Part shown: piece by piece, positions 1 through 9,151 of the stretch
How the letters are laid out: each line of letters begins with the position of its first letter
How positions within the stretch are numbered: position 1 is the stretch's first letter
Source of the DNA: an alpha proteobacterium SCGC AAA536-G10
GTDB taxonomy: Bacteria; Pseudomonadota; Alphaproteobacteria; Puniceispirillales; Marisalimonadaceae
Assembly: GCA_000384615.1 (NCBI GenBank)
Contig: ARQU01000013.1
Coordinates: 1 to 57,765 of the forward strand
Reading direction: 5' to 3'
Length of the DNA: 57,765 nt
Notes under the pieces: generated by a model
Told to the model about the DNA's origin: nothing
Seen by the model: the letters and a program-made list of their open reading frames with translations, nothing else
The model's database searches: none
Program-made: the position numbers and the translations under genes

Positions 1-13
1 GGTGCGCTCTGAG
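1..13 (-). other. Left attachment core (copy of tRNA-Arg 3' end)
   Basis: On the minus strand these bases read ctcagagcgcacc, identical to the acceptor/T-stem end of the tRNA-Arg gene at 18246-18258 and in the same orientation. This is the expected distal att site. Only this core can be seen because the window starts here. Confidence 0.7.
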
Positions 14-108
14 TGAAGTTATGTTCATATACAGTGCACCATTTGCAACTGAACTTTAGCAATAGCAACAGTTTATGTATTCCTGAATCCGTGTCAACAG
101 GCACGTTT

Positions 109-129
109 TCTTTCACAGTTTCTTTCACA
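109..129 (-). promoter_or_regulatory. Candidate integrase arm-type sites (two TGTGAAAGA copies)
   Basis: Two direct copies of TGTGAAAGA (minus strand) at 109-117 and 121-129 start 12 bp apart. They recur at 16840-16860 in the other arm. Single copies lie at 17025-17033 and 18181-18189, directly flanking the integrase gene. Short direct repeats around an att core are typical of tyrosine-integrase arm sites. The role is inferred. Confidence 0.35.
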
Positions 130-415
130 GTTAAAAAATGTTCCCGTAATGGAATAGCCTTACTTAAATGATAATTATATCTATATGTTAAAGACACTTA
201 TATGTAACATTTAAATGACCCTACCCATGCATGACCCACCCTGGGTATGTACGTATATATACATATGCTCTTACACAGATGTGCTAATATAGCTGTTAAC
301 CATTTTTAATGGAGATTTGAGTCTAACTGAGAGCTTTTAGTGTATTCAGAATCTATGACATATGAGTGTATATCTTTGACTCTGCAGAGTCCTTAAATGA
401 GCAGGAATGATGGTT

Positions 416-3400
416 CTAATTAAACTGTACAAGAACTCTATCTTTATCACCTTGTAGTTCAGGTGTTTGTGAGCCAGATGATTGTTGAACTACGTTTTGT
501 TCTACGTATGCGTGTAGTTCACGTGCTGTTATCTTATTGTCAGCATTTGCATCTGCATCACCTTCCATGCCCTTCATGAGGAAGTATGAGAACATACCAT
601 GTTTTGCTTCTTCTAGTGGTTTACTTGTCTGGTCACCTGCAGCTGCACTAAAGACTGTGAAGTTATTTGGTATGGATTGTTCAAGTGCACGTATTGCTAT
701 GGGTCTAGAGGCTATTAGCATGTCTGTGCCTCGAGTGGTTCCACTGTAGCATGTATCTAGGAAGACTATCACACTTCTTGGATTAGCTTGTTGAATATCT
801 ATAAAAAATTGTTTTCGCTTTATAGCAGACTCTAACAATCTTGGAGAACCATCGTAAGGAAGTAAGAACATATCCTTGCCATTATCAGAGGCTAAGCCAT
901 GCCCAGCAAAAAAAATATAAATATCTGTTTTATTAGTTTTAGTAGAACGAGCAATCCAATCTTTTATTGCCAAACCAATTTCAACTCTATCAGCTTTTTG
1001 ATTAATAAGTTCTTTGATGTTAGATGCAGGCACTCCTAATTTCATTTTAGCATAATCGTAAAATTGGCGAGCATCTTTGTCAGCATAAATAGCTTCAGCG
1101 TTTGTTCTAGAATAGTCTGCAACACCAATTATAAGAGCAAGTGAATTGGGATTGGTATAAACTTTTTTGTCTGCTGGGTTAAGTCTGTCAAAACTTGGGC
1201 CCGAAGCTTGTTCAACGTTCTGACGTTCAATTGTTAAATTTTTTGAAGACTTATTCCCTTTTTTATCAAAAGCAACAATCTCAACATTTAGACCATCACG
1301 TGGAATATATAACTCAATATTATAACTACCTTTTTTCGTTAAAGGCATCTGTTCACCATCTACCAATATTTCAACTACTTCTGTATTGTCAGTTACTCTT
1401 CCTGAAATTATAGCGTTTGCGCCAGAAATTCTGTAAGAAGAAATTATTGTAGGTTTTTGAGTGTCATTTTTTATTTTTAATTTCTCTTTCTTTTTTTTTG
1501 CCTTAAGTGCTGCTAACTTTCTTTTTAATTCCTTCGCTTCACGCTTAACTTTGTCTAATTCCTTTGAGTTTGAAGCTATGTTAGTATCGTTTTTATTCAT
1601 TTTTTTTATATATTCACCATTTTTAAAAACACCTTCAAGTACAGAACCATTAGCAAATGTAAATACACCCTTACCATGAGGTTTATCATCTTTATGTTCT
1701 CCAATATATTTATCTCCATTCGCCCATTGATAAATCCCATCACCATTGCCTTTATCATTTTTGTGTTCACCAATATATTTATCACCATTAGCCCACGTCA
1801 TAGTGCCTTGACCATAAGCAACATCATTTTTATGCAGACCAGTATACTTACTTCCATTTGAATATATAAAAGTGCCTTTACCATCAGCTTTACCTTTAAT
1901 ATGTTCACCAAAATATTTATCACCATTTTCCCACTTCATTGTTCCATAACCATGCGCCAGGTCATTTTTATGTTCTCCAATGTATTGGTTGCCATTAGCG
2001 TAATTAAATACACCTTTGCCATTTGCTTTACCATTCTTATGTTCACCAACATATTTGTTTCCATTTGCCCAGGTCATAGTGCCCTGACCATTTGCAAAAT
2101 CTAATTTAAATTGTCCGACATATTTTGCTCCGTCCTTCCAAACAAGAGTCCCAGAACCATCAAATTTGTTGTTTTTAAATTCACCATTATATTTTGCGCC
2201 ATTGGAGAATTTATGTATTCCAACGCATAAATGTTTGTAATTTTGGTTTGAACATTTTGGTAATGATTTTTTTGATGATTTATTAGATTCTTTTTTTGAT
2301 AATATGCTAGCAATTTTACTGTTTTGTTTTTTTATTTTTTTTGAATATTGAAAAATATTTTCTTTCCAAACGCCCTCTAAAATTTGGCCGTTAACTTTGT
2401 AAAGAGTACCTTCTCCACTATATTTATCATTTTTAAAATTACCTATATACTTTTTACCACTTTCAAAAATAAAAGAACCATAACCATTTCTTTTTCCATT
2501 TATATAGCTGCCAGTATGTTTATTTCCATTACCCCAAGTCATGGTTCCCTGACCATCCTTTAAATCATTTTTAAACTGTCCTTCGTACTTGCTACCGTTT
2601 GGATATTTGAAAGTACCATAACCATGTCTTTTACCGTTTAAATATTGACCTGAATGAACGAAACCTTTGAACTTATCATTAGCTAAATAGTAGTATGTTC
2701 CGTAACCATTTAGAGAACCATCTTTATACTCACCTTCATATTTGTTTCCATTATTATGAAAATATGTTCCCTTCCCATGTCTTTTTCCGTTCTTATATTC
2801 TCCAGTATATTTATCACCTTTAAACTTACCATCGGCGAGGTAAAAAAATGTTCCCTCTCCATCAATTTTGTTATTTTTTTGTTCTCCTACATACTTATTA
2901 CCACTTGGAAAAACAACTCTTCCTAAACCATGTCTTTTTCCATTTTTCCACTCACCTTCATAAAAATAACCTTTATATTTATCATTTGCTAAATGATAGT
3001 ATTTACCATATCCATGGAATTTATTATTTTTAAAATCTCCTACATATTTTCTTTTTGAAGAAATAACAGTTCCAAAACAGTTATGCTTTCTTCCAGATGC
3101 TGGACAGTTTCGTAATTTATTGTTTGTTTTATTATTTTGAGGTTTTATTTCTGAAGAAGCTGTTATGACTTTTTCACTTCTACATTTAAAATTTCGTAGA
3201 TTTAATTCTTGCAAGGTAGCATTATAAGCTTCTTTATTAATATTTTTCTTATTTTTCGAGTTATTTAGATTATTGCACAGCTGAGATGAGCTTAATCTTT
3301 TAACTTTACAATTTGTATTATCAGAAATTGCAAATAAACATTCTATATCGCCTTTTTCATATTTCAGAGATGAAGCAACATCTTTTGCTGACTTACAACT

Positions 3401-3454
3401 CGTCAAAAATATAAATAATAAAGAAATAACTATAATATTTTTAAAAATAATCAT
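416..3454 (-). CDS. MORN-repeat caspase-fold lipoprotein with EF-hand-like tail
   Basis: This is a 1012-aa exported protein. A lipoprotein signal ends in LTSC, with the lipid-anchored Cys at residue 20. Two blocks of MORN repeats follow (pattern YxGExKNGKxxGxGT), about nine then eight full copies, interrupted by a short Cys-containing stretch. Next come a Lys/Glu-rich coiled coil, an Ig-like domain (GRVTDNTEV) and a C14 caspase domain with His852 (FAGHG) and Cys902 (DTCYSG). The tail has an EF-hand-like loop (DADANADNKITARE). MORN repeats usually bind lipid or act as scaffolds, so the protease may be held on the inner face of the outer membrane. The final 321 bp are identical to the caspase gene at 15141-16553. 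The substrate is unknown. Confidence 0.85.
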   Translation of the reverse strand: MIIFKNIIVISLLFIFLTSCKSAKDVASSLKYEKGDIECLFAISDNTNCKVKRLSSSQLCNNLNNSKNKKNINKEAYNATLQELNLRNFKCRSEKVITASSEIKPQNNKTNNKLRNCPASGRKHNCFGTVISSKRKYVGDFKNNKFHGYGKYYHLANDKYKGYFYEGEWKNGKRHGLGRVVFPSGNKYVGEQKNNKIDGEGTFFYLADGKFKGDKYTGEYKNGKRHGKGTYFHNNGNKYEGEYKDGSLNGYGTYYYLANDKFKGFVHSGQYLNGKRHGYGTFKYPNGSKYEGQFKNDLKDGQGTMTWGNGNKHTGSYINGKRNGYGSFIFESGKKYIGNFKNDKYSGEGTLYKVNGQILEGVWKENIFQYSKKIKKQNSKIASILSKKESNKSSKKSLPKCSNQNYKHLCVGIHKFSNGAKYNGEFKNNKFDGSGTLVWKDGAKYVGQFKLDFANGQGTMTWANGNKYVGEHKNGKANGKGVFNYANGNQYIGEHKNDLAHGYGTMKWENGDKYFGEHIKGKADGKGTFIYSNGSKYTGLHKNDVAYGQGTMTWANGDKYIGEHKNDKGNGDGIYQWANGDKYIGEHKDDKPHGKGVFTFANGSVLEGVFKNGEYIKKMNKNDTNIASNSKELDKVKREAKELKRKLAALKAKKKKEKLKIKNDTQKPTIISSYRISGANAIISGRVTDNTEVVEILVDGEQMPLTKKGSYNIELYIPRDGLNVEIVAFDKKGNKSSKNLTIERQNVEQASGPSFDRLNPADKKVYTNPNSLALIIGVADYSRTNAEAIYADKDARQFYDYAKMKLGVPASNIKELINQKADRVEIGLAIKDWIARSTKTNKTDIYIFFAGHGLASDNGKDMFLLPYDGSPRLLESAIKRKQFFIDIQQANPRSVIVFLDTCYSGTTRGTDMLIASRPIAIRALEQSIPNNFTVFSAAAGDQTSKPLEEAKHGMFSYFLMKGMEGDADANADNKITARELHAYVEQNVVQQSSGSQTPELQGDKDRVLVQFN

Positions 3455-3574
3455 TATAAAATTATATTAATAAATTAGGCATTTGTTAAGGTCCTTAGCG
3501 TAAATCAAAAGATTGAAACACAACCTTGAACAGTCAATAAAATTATTACAAATATTAATGCTTTTATTATTGTT

Positions 3575-4882
3575 TTATCCATTTTTATCTCCTTTTGTAT
3601 TAACTTTTATAATTTTAAAATCATTATCTTTATCATCAGTTAACTCTTTTATTAGACTTCCTAACTTATCACTTTTTTCTAAAATAACACTTTCACCTTT
3701 TGATAATCTTTGAAGAGCATCGTGAGCATTATTAGCTTTTAAAAAATCTTTATTAAGTAGAGAACTTGTGCCTGCAGAATAAAAATAATCAGCTGCTCTT
3801 TTTTTATTTCCTTTGTTCTCTAATAACAAACCAGAATTAAAATAAGCATAGCTATTTTTATTATTTATTGAGATAGCTTTGTTATATGCTGCAAGTGCTT
3901 TATCTGATTGTTTTAATTTTGAATAGGCATATCCAAGACCATTTAAGTAATCACTGTCTATTTTGATGGCAAGCGCATCTAAAAAAGTTGATGCTGCTTT
4001 TTCATACTGATTGAGCATTAATTGCGAACGACCTTTTAGAAATATGAGTTTATGATTATCTGCATTTGATTTTAAACTTATATTGATTAAATCTATTGCT
4101 TCACCGTATTTACCAGAAGCAAACAAAACTCTTGGAGACTTTTGTTTTTTGTTAACTTGTTTCGGTGCTATTGGGCTTGCATTAATTTTAGGTATCGCAG
4201 CATGTTTTAATTGATTTTTATTTTGAACATTAGTTGTTTCAGGAAGTGTTTTTAAAACACGTCTCACCACTGTATCAATCATTTGAAAAGCGACTTCCTC
4301 CTCAGTATTACTTGACGCTGAAAATAAACCTGTTGCGAGCCCTATTGGAGAAAAAGGTATAGAACCTGCTCTAGATGTTGCTGTATGACTTGCTTTCCAA
4401 AGAACTTGATTATTTTTATCTTTTAAAAATAGGCTAAGACCTACATTTGTAGACGAATAAGCAACATAAAAATCATTTTTAAATTCAGTTATAGTTCCCT
4501 CTAATAAGGCATCACAATCTAAATTTTTTAATATTAATTGATTAGTATTTGAAGATTTCATAACAAAAGCTACTTTATGAAGCTCAATATCCTGGTAGTT
4601 TTTAGGAGATAAATGTCCATAGATAGCATGTCTAATTAAACTAACTTTATCTAAAGATTTGTATTCATTTACATTAGAAATATCTTTGATTTTTCCAATA
4701 GCTATACAATTAATATTATTTGGGTTAAAATTTTCTGAGAGAGAATACTGTACTTCTGGTAGTATGTTTTTAGATTGGCTAAAATTGTTCACTTTAGAAT
4801 ATTTGGGAGTCTGGCATGAACTCAACAAAAAACATAACAGTATAGTTTTAATAAGATTGTAATCAATTTGTTTAAAGGTCAT
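3575..4882 (-). CDS. GNA1162/CsgG-like lipoprotein with C-terminal TPRs
   Basis: The 435-aa protein begins with a lipoprotein signal (LLSSC, Cys about residue 23). A domain of about 190 residues resembles the DUF799/GNA1162 family (EGTITEFKN followed by a conserved beta-rich part). A Lys-rich linker follows, then three or four TPR units at about 245-370 (for example LNGLGYAYSKLKQSDKALA). Families of this kind are outer-membrane lipoproteins that support secretion or envelope assembly. The gene lies between the MORN-caspase and the divergent trypsin gene. Its start codon is only 3 nt from the divergent start at 4886, so its promoter must lie inside the opposing gene; a TATAAT-like hexamer is visible there. 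The domain match is from memory of the family. Confidence 0.65.
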   Translation of the reverse strand: MTFKQIDYNLIKTILLCFLLSSCQTPKYSKVNNFSQSKNILPEVQYSLSENFNPNNINCIAIGKIKDISNVNEYKSLDKVSLIRHAIYGHLSPKNYQDIELHKVAFVMKSSNTNQLILKNLDCDALLEGTITEFKNDFYVAYSSTNVGLSLFLKDKNNQVLWKASHTATSRAGSIPFSPIGLATGLFSASSNTEEEVAFQMIDTVVRRVLKTLPETTNVQNKNQLKHAAIPKINASPIAPKQVNKKQKSPRVLFASGKYGEAIDLINISLKSNADNHKLIFLKGRSQLMLNQYEKAASTFLDALAIKIDSDYLNGLGYAYSKLKQSDKALAAYNKAISINNKNSYAYFNSGLLLENKGNKKRAADYFYSAGTSSLLNKDFLKANNAHDALQRLSKGESVILEKSDKLGSLIKELTDDKDNDFKIIKVNTKGDKNG

Positions 4883-4885
4883 TAT

Positions 4886-6454
4886 ATGCCTAATTATAAA
4901 TTTTTAACCCTAATTATCTATTCCTTTACACTAGCATGCTTCAATATCAAAGCATATGCAATTACAGAAAATCAATATTTAGTTATCAACAAACTAATAA
5001 ATGAAGAAAATATAGATAAAGCGTTTTCTGATTTAAAAGTTCTTCAGAAAAATGAAACTAAATTATCTGCTCGGAGTCAGATTTTAATTGGTAAAATTTA
5101 TTTAGCTCTAGAACAACCCGCAAAAGCATTTAGCTTTTTTGAACAAGCAACCTTCACTTCTGTTTCAACCGATGACCTAGCTTACGCTGGGATGTCAATG
5201 TCAGCTATAAAGTTAGGTAATTTATCTGAAGCTAAAACTTATGCTGAAAAGGCTCTCAATGAAAACCTAGACTTAGTTGAAGCTAAATTGGCGCTTGGTT
5301 TAGTGTTTTCAGATTATGGTCAAATGGAAAAAGCAGAGACCTATTTTAAAAAGGCTATTCTTGCTAGTCGTAATTCACTTATGTCTGTGCGAACCTACGC
5401 AAGTTCTAAAATGAGACAAGGAAGATATAAAGAAGCAAGAAATATTATTACCAATGCTTTGCTTGAACAAAAGTCTGATGCTGCAACAACAGACTTGCTA
5501 GGAAAGATATTTTGGATTGAAGGTGATATAAAAGAGGCAGTAAGACTTAGAAGTGCTGCTTCAGATATGTTCCGAAAATCAGGAAATATTGAAAGAGCAG
5601 AACAAATTGTATCATGGTTAAATACTGCCGCTATGCCAAAGGTAAATGAAATTAGGAAAAGCGAGCGCGTTGAAAAAGAAAAGATAGAAAAAAAGAAGGT
5701 TGAGAATAAGAAAATTGAAAAAAAACCTGGCTCATCCAAACCTAAATTAGCGTCACCTAAAAGAGCAACTTTAAAACCAGACACAAGACCAGAGGAAATA
5801 TTTGTTGATAAAGACAAACCAACTTACACGGGCAGTGGTGTTATATTAAATGACGGTGAATGGGTTGTAACAAATAGACATGTGATTGAAGATTCCCAAT
5901 ACATTGTTGTTCGTAATGGTTTGGGAAAAGTAAGGGAAGTAGAATCTGTTGAAGTTCCAACTGATGAAAACATAGATTTAGCTTTATTAAAACTGAAGAA
6001 GCCATTTCCATCTAATTTTAGTTTATCAATAGATGATATAAAAAGACCAAAACCTGGCGAACAAATTTATGTAATGGGCTATCCTATGTCTTCTATTTTA
6101 GGAAGATATAATCCTTCCATATCACAGGGTATAGTAAGTAAAACTTCTGGATTTGGTGAAATGACTGGCGAATTTCAGATAACAGCTAAAATGAATAAAG
6201 GAAATAGTGGTGGTCCTATTTTTAATGACAAGGGAGAAATTATTGGTATTTCTGTTGGTAAATTGAATAAAACTGAGGTTTTAAACCAAGATGGTTTTAT
6301 ACCAGAAGATGTAAATGTTGGAATATCAGGTGAAGTTTTATCAAATTTTCTTAATATGCCTATCAAAGCTAATTTAAATGAAAGCGAAAAATATGATGCA
6401 TCTCAGATTTATGAGTATATGCGACCATCTGTTGTATTTATTGTTAGTCAGTAG
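4886..6454 (+). CDS. Exported TPR-trypsin-like serine protease (S1C-like)
   Basis: The start at 4886 gives a clean signal peptide (LACFNIKAYA) and has AAAGG at 4873-4877 just upstream; an earlier TTG at 4868 is less likely. TPR-like helical repeats fill about residues 25-250, followed by a charged Lys/Glu linker at about 258-300. A trypsin/HtrA-type domain has the full triad: His332 (NRHVIED), Asp364 (NIDLALL) and Ser441 (GNSGGP). No PDZ domain follows. The TPR part probably selects partners or substrates in the periplasm. It leads a plus-strand operon with the DUF4384-like and LPP20-like genes. Trypsin-caspase neighbourhoods suggest a proteolytic relay; that link is inference. Confidence 0.85.
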   Translation: MPNYKFLTLIIYSFTLACFNIKAYAITENQYLVINKLINEENIDKAFSDLKVLQKNETKLSARSQILIGKIYLALEQPAKAFSFFEQATFTSVSTDDLAYAGMSMSAIKLGNLSEAKTYAEKALNENLDLVEAKLALGLVFSDYGQMEKAETYFKKAILASRNSLMSVRTYASSKMRQGRYKEARNIITNALLEQKSDAATTDLLGKIFWIEGDIKEAVRLRSAASDMFRKSGNIERAEQIVSWLNTAAMPKVNEIRKSERVEKEKIEKKKVENKKIEKKPGSSKPKLASPKRATLKPDTRPEEIFVDKDKPTYTGSGVILNDGEWVVTNRHVIEDSQYIVVRNGLGKVREVESVEVPTDENIDLALLKLKKPFPSNFSLSIDDIKRPKPGEQIYVMGYPMSSILGRYNPSISQGIVSKTSGFGEMTGEFQITAKMNKGNSGGPIFNDKGEIIGISVGKLNKTEVLNQDGFIPEDVNVGISGEVLSNFLNMPIKANLNESEKYDASQIYEYMRPSVVFIVSQ

Positions 6455-7247
6455 TACTTCAATCTTTCTAATTTTTATCCCTTTTACATCAACTGCTGAG
6501 ATTGTGAATGGTGAAGGAATTTATGAATTACCTAACAATATCTCTGTACAAGACGCTTGTGATAATGCTGAACTTAAAGCTCAGTATGATGTTTTAAGGA
6601 AGCTTGGATTGGAGAGATTAAAGTCTAATCAAGTTGAGGCTTGTACTGATACAGGAGAGAAAGCTAATTGTCAATTTTATCAAAGCACTTTCAATTTTGT
6701 AACTGGTGGTTACATTAAAAATTATGAGGTCATAAAGAAAAATTCTGAACATTTCATCAATAATTTTAAGTTTTGTCGTGTAATAATTAAGGCTGAAGCA
6801 TATAAATATAAAGGTGAACATGACCCTGAATTTATTCTATATGCTGACGTAGGAGATAAAGTTCGTTTTTTTGAGGGAAGCCCATTAGTTATTTATGCTG
6901 ACTTATCTAAAGAAGCATATATATATGTACTAGGGTGGTATCCTGACATTGATAAAGAAAATTATTATAAACTTTATCCAAACGAGTTTGAGAAGGATAA
7001 TTTTTTAAAAAAGAAGTTTACTATACCAACAAGGGATAATTCAAACAGATATGAGCTAAAATTGAATTTCCCAGAAAATTTAAAAAAGGATGAAACGCAG
7101 GAGTTTATAATTGTTCTTGCAACTAAGAGAAAATTTGCGATACTTAATAAGATAAAAATTTCAAAACTTTTATCTAGATTAGATGATGAGAATAAACATA
7201 ATTGGTATATGCAAAAGATTGGTTATTCAGTTTTGAGGAAAAATTAA
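6411..7247 (+). CDS. Exported DUF4384-like protein
   Basis: The ATG at 6411 gives a short signal peptide (FIPFTSTAE). An upstream in-frame ATG at 6378 is possible but lengthens the overlap with the protease gene from 44 to 77 bp. An N-terminal part (about 30-140) resembles FlgO/LPP20-type small domains with paired Cys residues. The C-terminal part (about 145-275) fits DUF4384 (VRFFEGSPLVIYAD, then YIYVLGWYPD and LYPNEFE). DUF4384 is often found with caspase-like and LPP20/CsgG lipoproteins in proteobacteria. The stop overlaps the next start by one base (TAATG), so the two genes are translationally coupled. Confidence 0.65.
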   Translation: MSICDHLLYLLLVSSTSIFLIFIPFTSTAEIVNGEGIYELPNNISVQDACDNAELKAQYDVLRKLGLERLKSNQVEACTDTGEKANCQFYQSTFNFVTGGYIKNYEVIKKNSEHFINNFKFCRVIIKAEAYKYKGEHDPEFILYADVGDKVRFFEGSPLVIYADLSKEAYIYVLGWYPDIDKENYYKLYPNEFEKDNFLKKKFTIPTRDNSNRYELKLNFPENLKKDETQEFIIVLATKRKFAILNKIKISKLLSRLDDENKHNWYMQKIGYSVLRKN

Positions 7248-7855
7248 TGAAAAAAGTAATTTTTATTTTATCAGGTTTAATAATACTTGCTGTAAGTTCT
7301 TGTGGTCCTAAACCAGGAACTCCAGAAGCTGCTCTGAAAATAAGAAAAGACCAAATAGAAAAAGTAGAAAAAAAGGTTGAAGAAACTGTAGATAATATTC
7401 CTAAATGGTGTTTAAACCCTCCTGTTAGTGACTTTGCATTAGCTGCATGTGGAACTGGTGAATCAGCTAGTATGAACATGGCCAGAAATAGAGCAATACT
7501 TGATGCAAAACGTCAATTAGCAGACAGTATTGATAGTGAAATTTCTTCGCGTATGGAGGATTTTTTAAAATCAACTGGCATGGGTTCAAATGAGCAAGTC
7601 AAACAAGCAAGTGAAATAGTTACTAAAAATACAACCATTCAAGCAAAATTAATCGGTTATAAACAAACAAAAACTGATGCTATTAGTATGGATGGAAAAT
7701 ATCAGTTTTATGTATTAATTGAATACCCTGTTGGTAAAGCTAATCAAGCTCTCTTAAATACAATTAAACAAGATGAAGTTCTAAGCACTCAAAAAGATGC
7801 CGATAAAGCTATGGCTGAATTAGAAGCAGAAATTGATAAAAGAAGAAAGAAGTAA
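7247..7855 (+). CDS. LPP20-family lipoprotein
   Basis: The true start is the ATG at 7247, overlapping the upstream stop. It gives a standard lipoprotein signal (LAVSSC, Cys at about residue 18) that a longer upstream reading would bury. The 202-aa protein has a coiled N-terminal stretch and then an LPP20/FlgP-like domain (CGTGESASMNMARNRAILD, then QFYVLIEYP). Such proteins are outer-membrane-associated lipoproteins. The C-terminus is charged and helical. The stop codon sits base to base with the convergent caspase stop at 7856, so no terminator fits between them. Confidence 0.75.
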   Translation: MKKVIFILSGLIILAVSSCGPKPGTPEAALKIRKDQIEKVEKKVEETVDNIPKWCLNPPVSDFALAACGTGESASMNMARNRAILDAKRQLADSIDSEISSRMEDFLKSTGMGSNEQVKQASEIVTKNTTIQAKLIGYKQTKTDAISMDGKYQFYVLIEYPVGKANQALLNTIKQDEVLSTQKDADKAMAELEAEIDKRRKK

Positions 7856-9151
7856 TTAGTTAAACTGTACAAGAACTCTATCTTTATCACCTTGTAGTTC
7901 AGGGGTTTGTTCATCATCTGAATGTTGGGCTACATTTTCTTTTAAATAATAATGAAGTTCATTCGCAGTTATTTGATTGTCATTATTGATATCTGCTTCG
8001 CCTTCCATACCCTTCATTAAAAAATATGAAAATATACCATGCTTGGCTTCGTATAATGGATTACTAGTTTCATCAGCACCAGCAGCACTAAAAAGAGTAA
8101 ACCCATTTGGTACAGATTGTTTTTTTGCTTTAATTTCAACTGGTCTTGACGCTATCAAAGTTTCTTCACTTCTAGTTTTACCAGAATAGCAAGTATCAAG
8201 AAAAACTGTCACACTTTTAGGATTTGCTTGTTGTATTTCATTAAAAAGTCTATTTCTTACTAGTGCAGTGTCATCTAGTAATTTTACTCTTCCATCAAAT
8301 GGTAATAAATAAATTTGTTCACCATCGTTTGATGCAAGTCCATGTCCTGCAAAAAATATATAAATATCTGATTTATTCTTTTTTGTAAGTCTTTTTAGCC
8401 ATTTTTTTGCAGTTAGTAGAATTTCTGCATATTCAGCTTCTTCATTGAGTAAAACCTTAATTCTATTTTCTGGTACACCAAGCTTTTCAGATGCATAATC
8501 CTTAAAAACTAGAGCATCATTATCTGCAAATAATGCTTTCGTAGCATTTTCATAATTAGCAATACCAATAATTAAAGCTATTGCATTTTTATTTACTTTT
8601 ACTGATTTATTTAATGGGTTCAAATCATCAAAAATTATTGCAGTGCTAATCTGTTTCCTATCTGGGATTAACTTGATAGTTGTAGAAGCACTCAATCCAG
8701 CTAAATCAATTACTTTTATTTTAATTTCTTTACCAGATGAAGGAACATAGGAAGAAAATTCAAAATCACCATTATTATCAAATGCCACAGGCTTATTATT
8801 AATAAGTAGTTCAGCTATTCCAAAATTGTCTTGTACATTACCATTTATAATTCCTTGTTTACCAATCGTTTGGTTTGATAAAATTTTAATATTTGGAATT
8901 GATGTATCATTATCAATATTTACATTTTTTTTGATTTGACTTTGTTCTAATTCTCTAATTTTCTTTCTAAGAATTTCTGCTTCACGTTCTGCTTTATTTA
9001 GTCTGTATGTGTCGACATCCTTGGTAATACTATTAGTTTTATTTCCAGATAGAACTTCGCCACCATGTTTTTTCCATAAATCATTAAAATTATCTGCGAC
9101 AGCTATTTTTGTAGCTAATATTAAGAAAGCATAAACATATAATATTTTCAT
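7856..9151 (-). CDS. Exported caspase-fold protein with EF-hand-like tail
   Basis: This 431-aa protein has a signal peptide (FLILATKIAVA). A coiled coil (EREAEILRKKIRELEQ) and an Ig-like domain at about 90-160 precede the caspase domain. Catalytic residues are His270 (FAGHG) and Cys321 (DTCYSGK). An EF-hand-like loop (DINNDNQITANE) and the shared tail PELQGDKDRVLVQFN end the protein. The start overlaps the stop of the lipoprotein gene at 9148 (ATGA), so the two form an operon. The last 44 bp are identical to the MORN-caspase 3' end although the rest is clearly diverged, which suggests a short conversion tract. Confidence 0.85.
   Translation of the reverse strand: MKILYVYAFLILATKIAVADNFNDLWKKHGGEVLSGNKTNSITKDVDTYRLNKAEREAEILRKKIRELEQSQIKKNVNIDNDTSIPNIKILSNQTIGKQGIINGNVQDNFGIAELLINNKPVAFDNNGDFEFSSYVPSSGKEIKIKVIDLAGLSASTTIKLIPDRKQISTAIIFDDLNPLNKSVKVNKNAIALIIGIANYENATKALFADNDALVFKDYASEKLGVPENRIKVLLNEEAEYAEILLTAKKWLKRLTKKNKSDIYIFFAGHGLASNDGEQIYLLPFDGRVKLLDDTALVRNRLFNEIQQANPKSVTVFLDTCYSGKTRSEETLIASRPVEIKAKKQSVPNGFTLFSAAGADETSNPLYEAKHGIFSYFLMKGMEGEADINNDNQITANELHYYLKENVAQHSDDEQTPELQGDKDRVLVQFN

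Larger units (their letters stand above)
1..415. other. Non-coding arm beyond the MORN-caspase stop
   Basis: No credible gene lies here. It contains two tctttcaca copies at 109-117 and 121-129 (possible integrase arm sites), a ttcccgtaatggaa element at about 141-154, a catgcatg palindrome and alternating tata/tacgta tracts at about 227-270. A perfect 14-bp palindrome, gactctgcagagtc, lies at 378-391 just past the stop codon at 416. The palindrome has no T-run on either side, so it is not a typical terminator. Confidence 0.6.
1..736 (+). repeat. Left arm of a 736-bp perfect inverted repeat
   Basis: Every base I compared pairs with the reverse complement of 16233-16968 (paired coordinates sum to 16969), with no gaps. 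The arm covers the last 321 bp of the MORN-caspase gene (416-736) and all 415 bp of non-coding sequence beyond its stop. Identity ends abruptly at 737. The genes further upstream are homologous but clearly diverged. This fits recent gene conversion or site-specific inversion. It could also reflect an assembly path that entered the wrong repeat copy. Confidence 0.95.

Noticed and set aside
378-391. gactctgcagagtc palindrome as a terminator
   Set aside because: It has no loop and no following T-run, so rho-independent termination is not supported.
1676-2104. Plus-strand frames with Phe/Ile/Thr runs opposite the MORN repeats
   Set aside because: They are antisense translations of the MORN repeat DNA.
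5395-5817. 140-aa minus-strand frame opposite the TPR-trypsin gene
   Set aside because: It is antisense to conserved TPR repeats, with no signal or domain.
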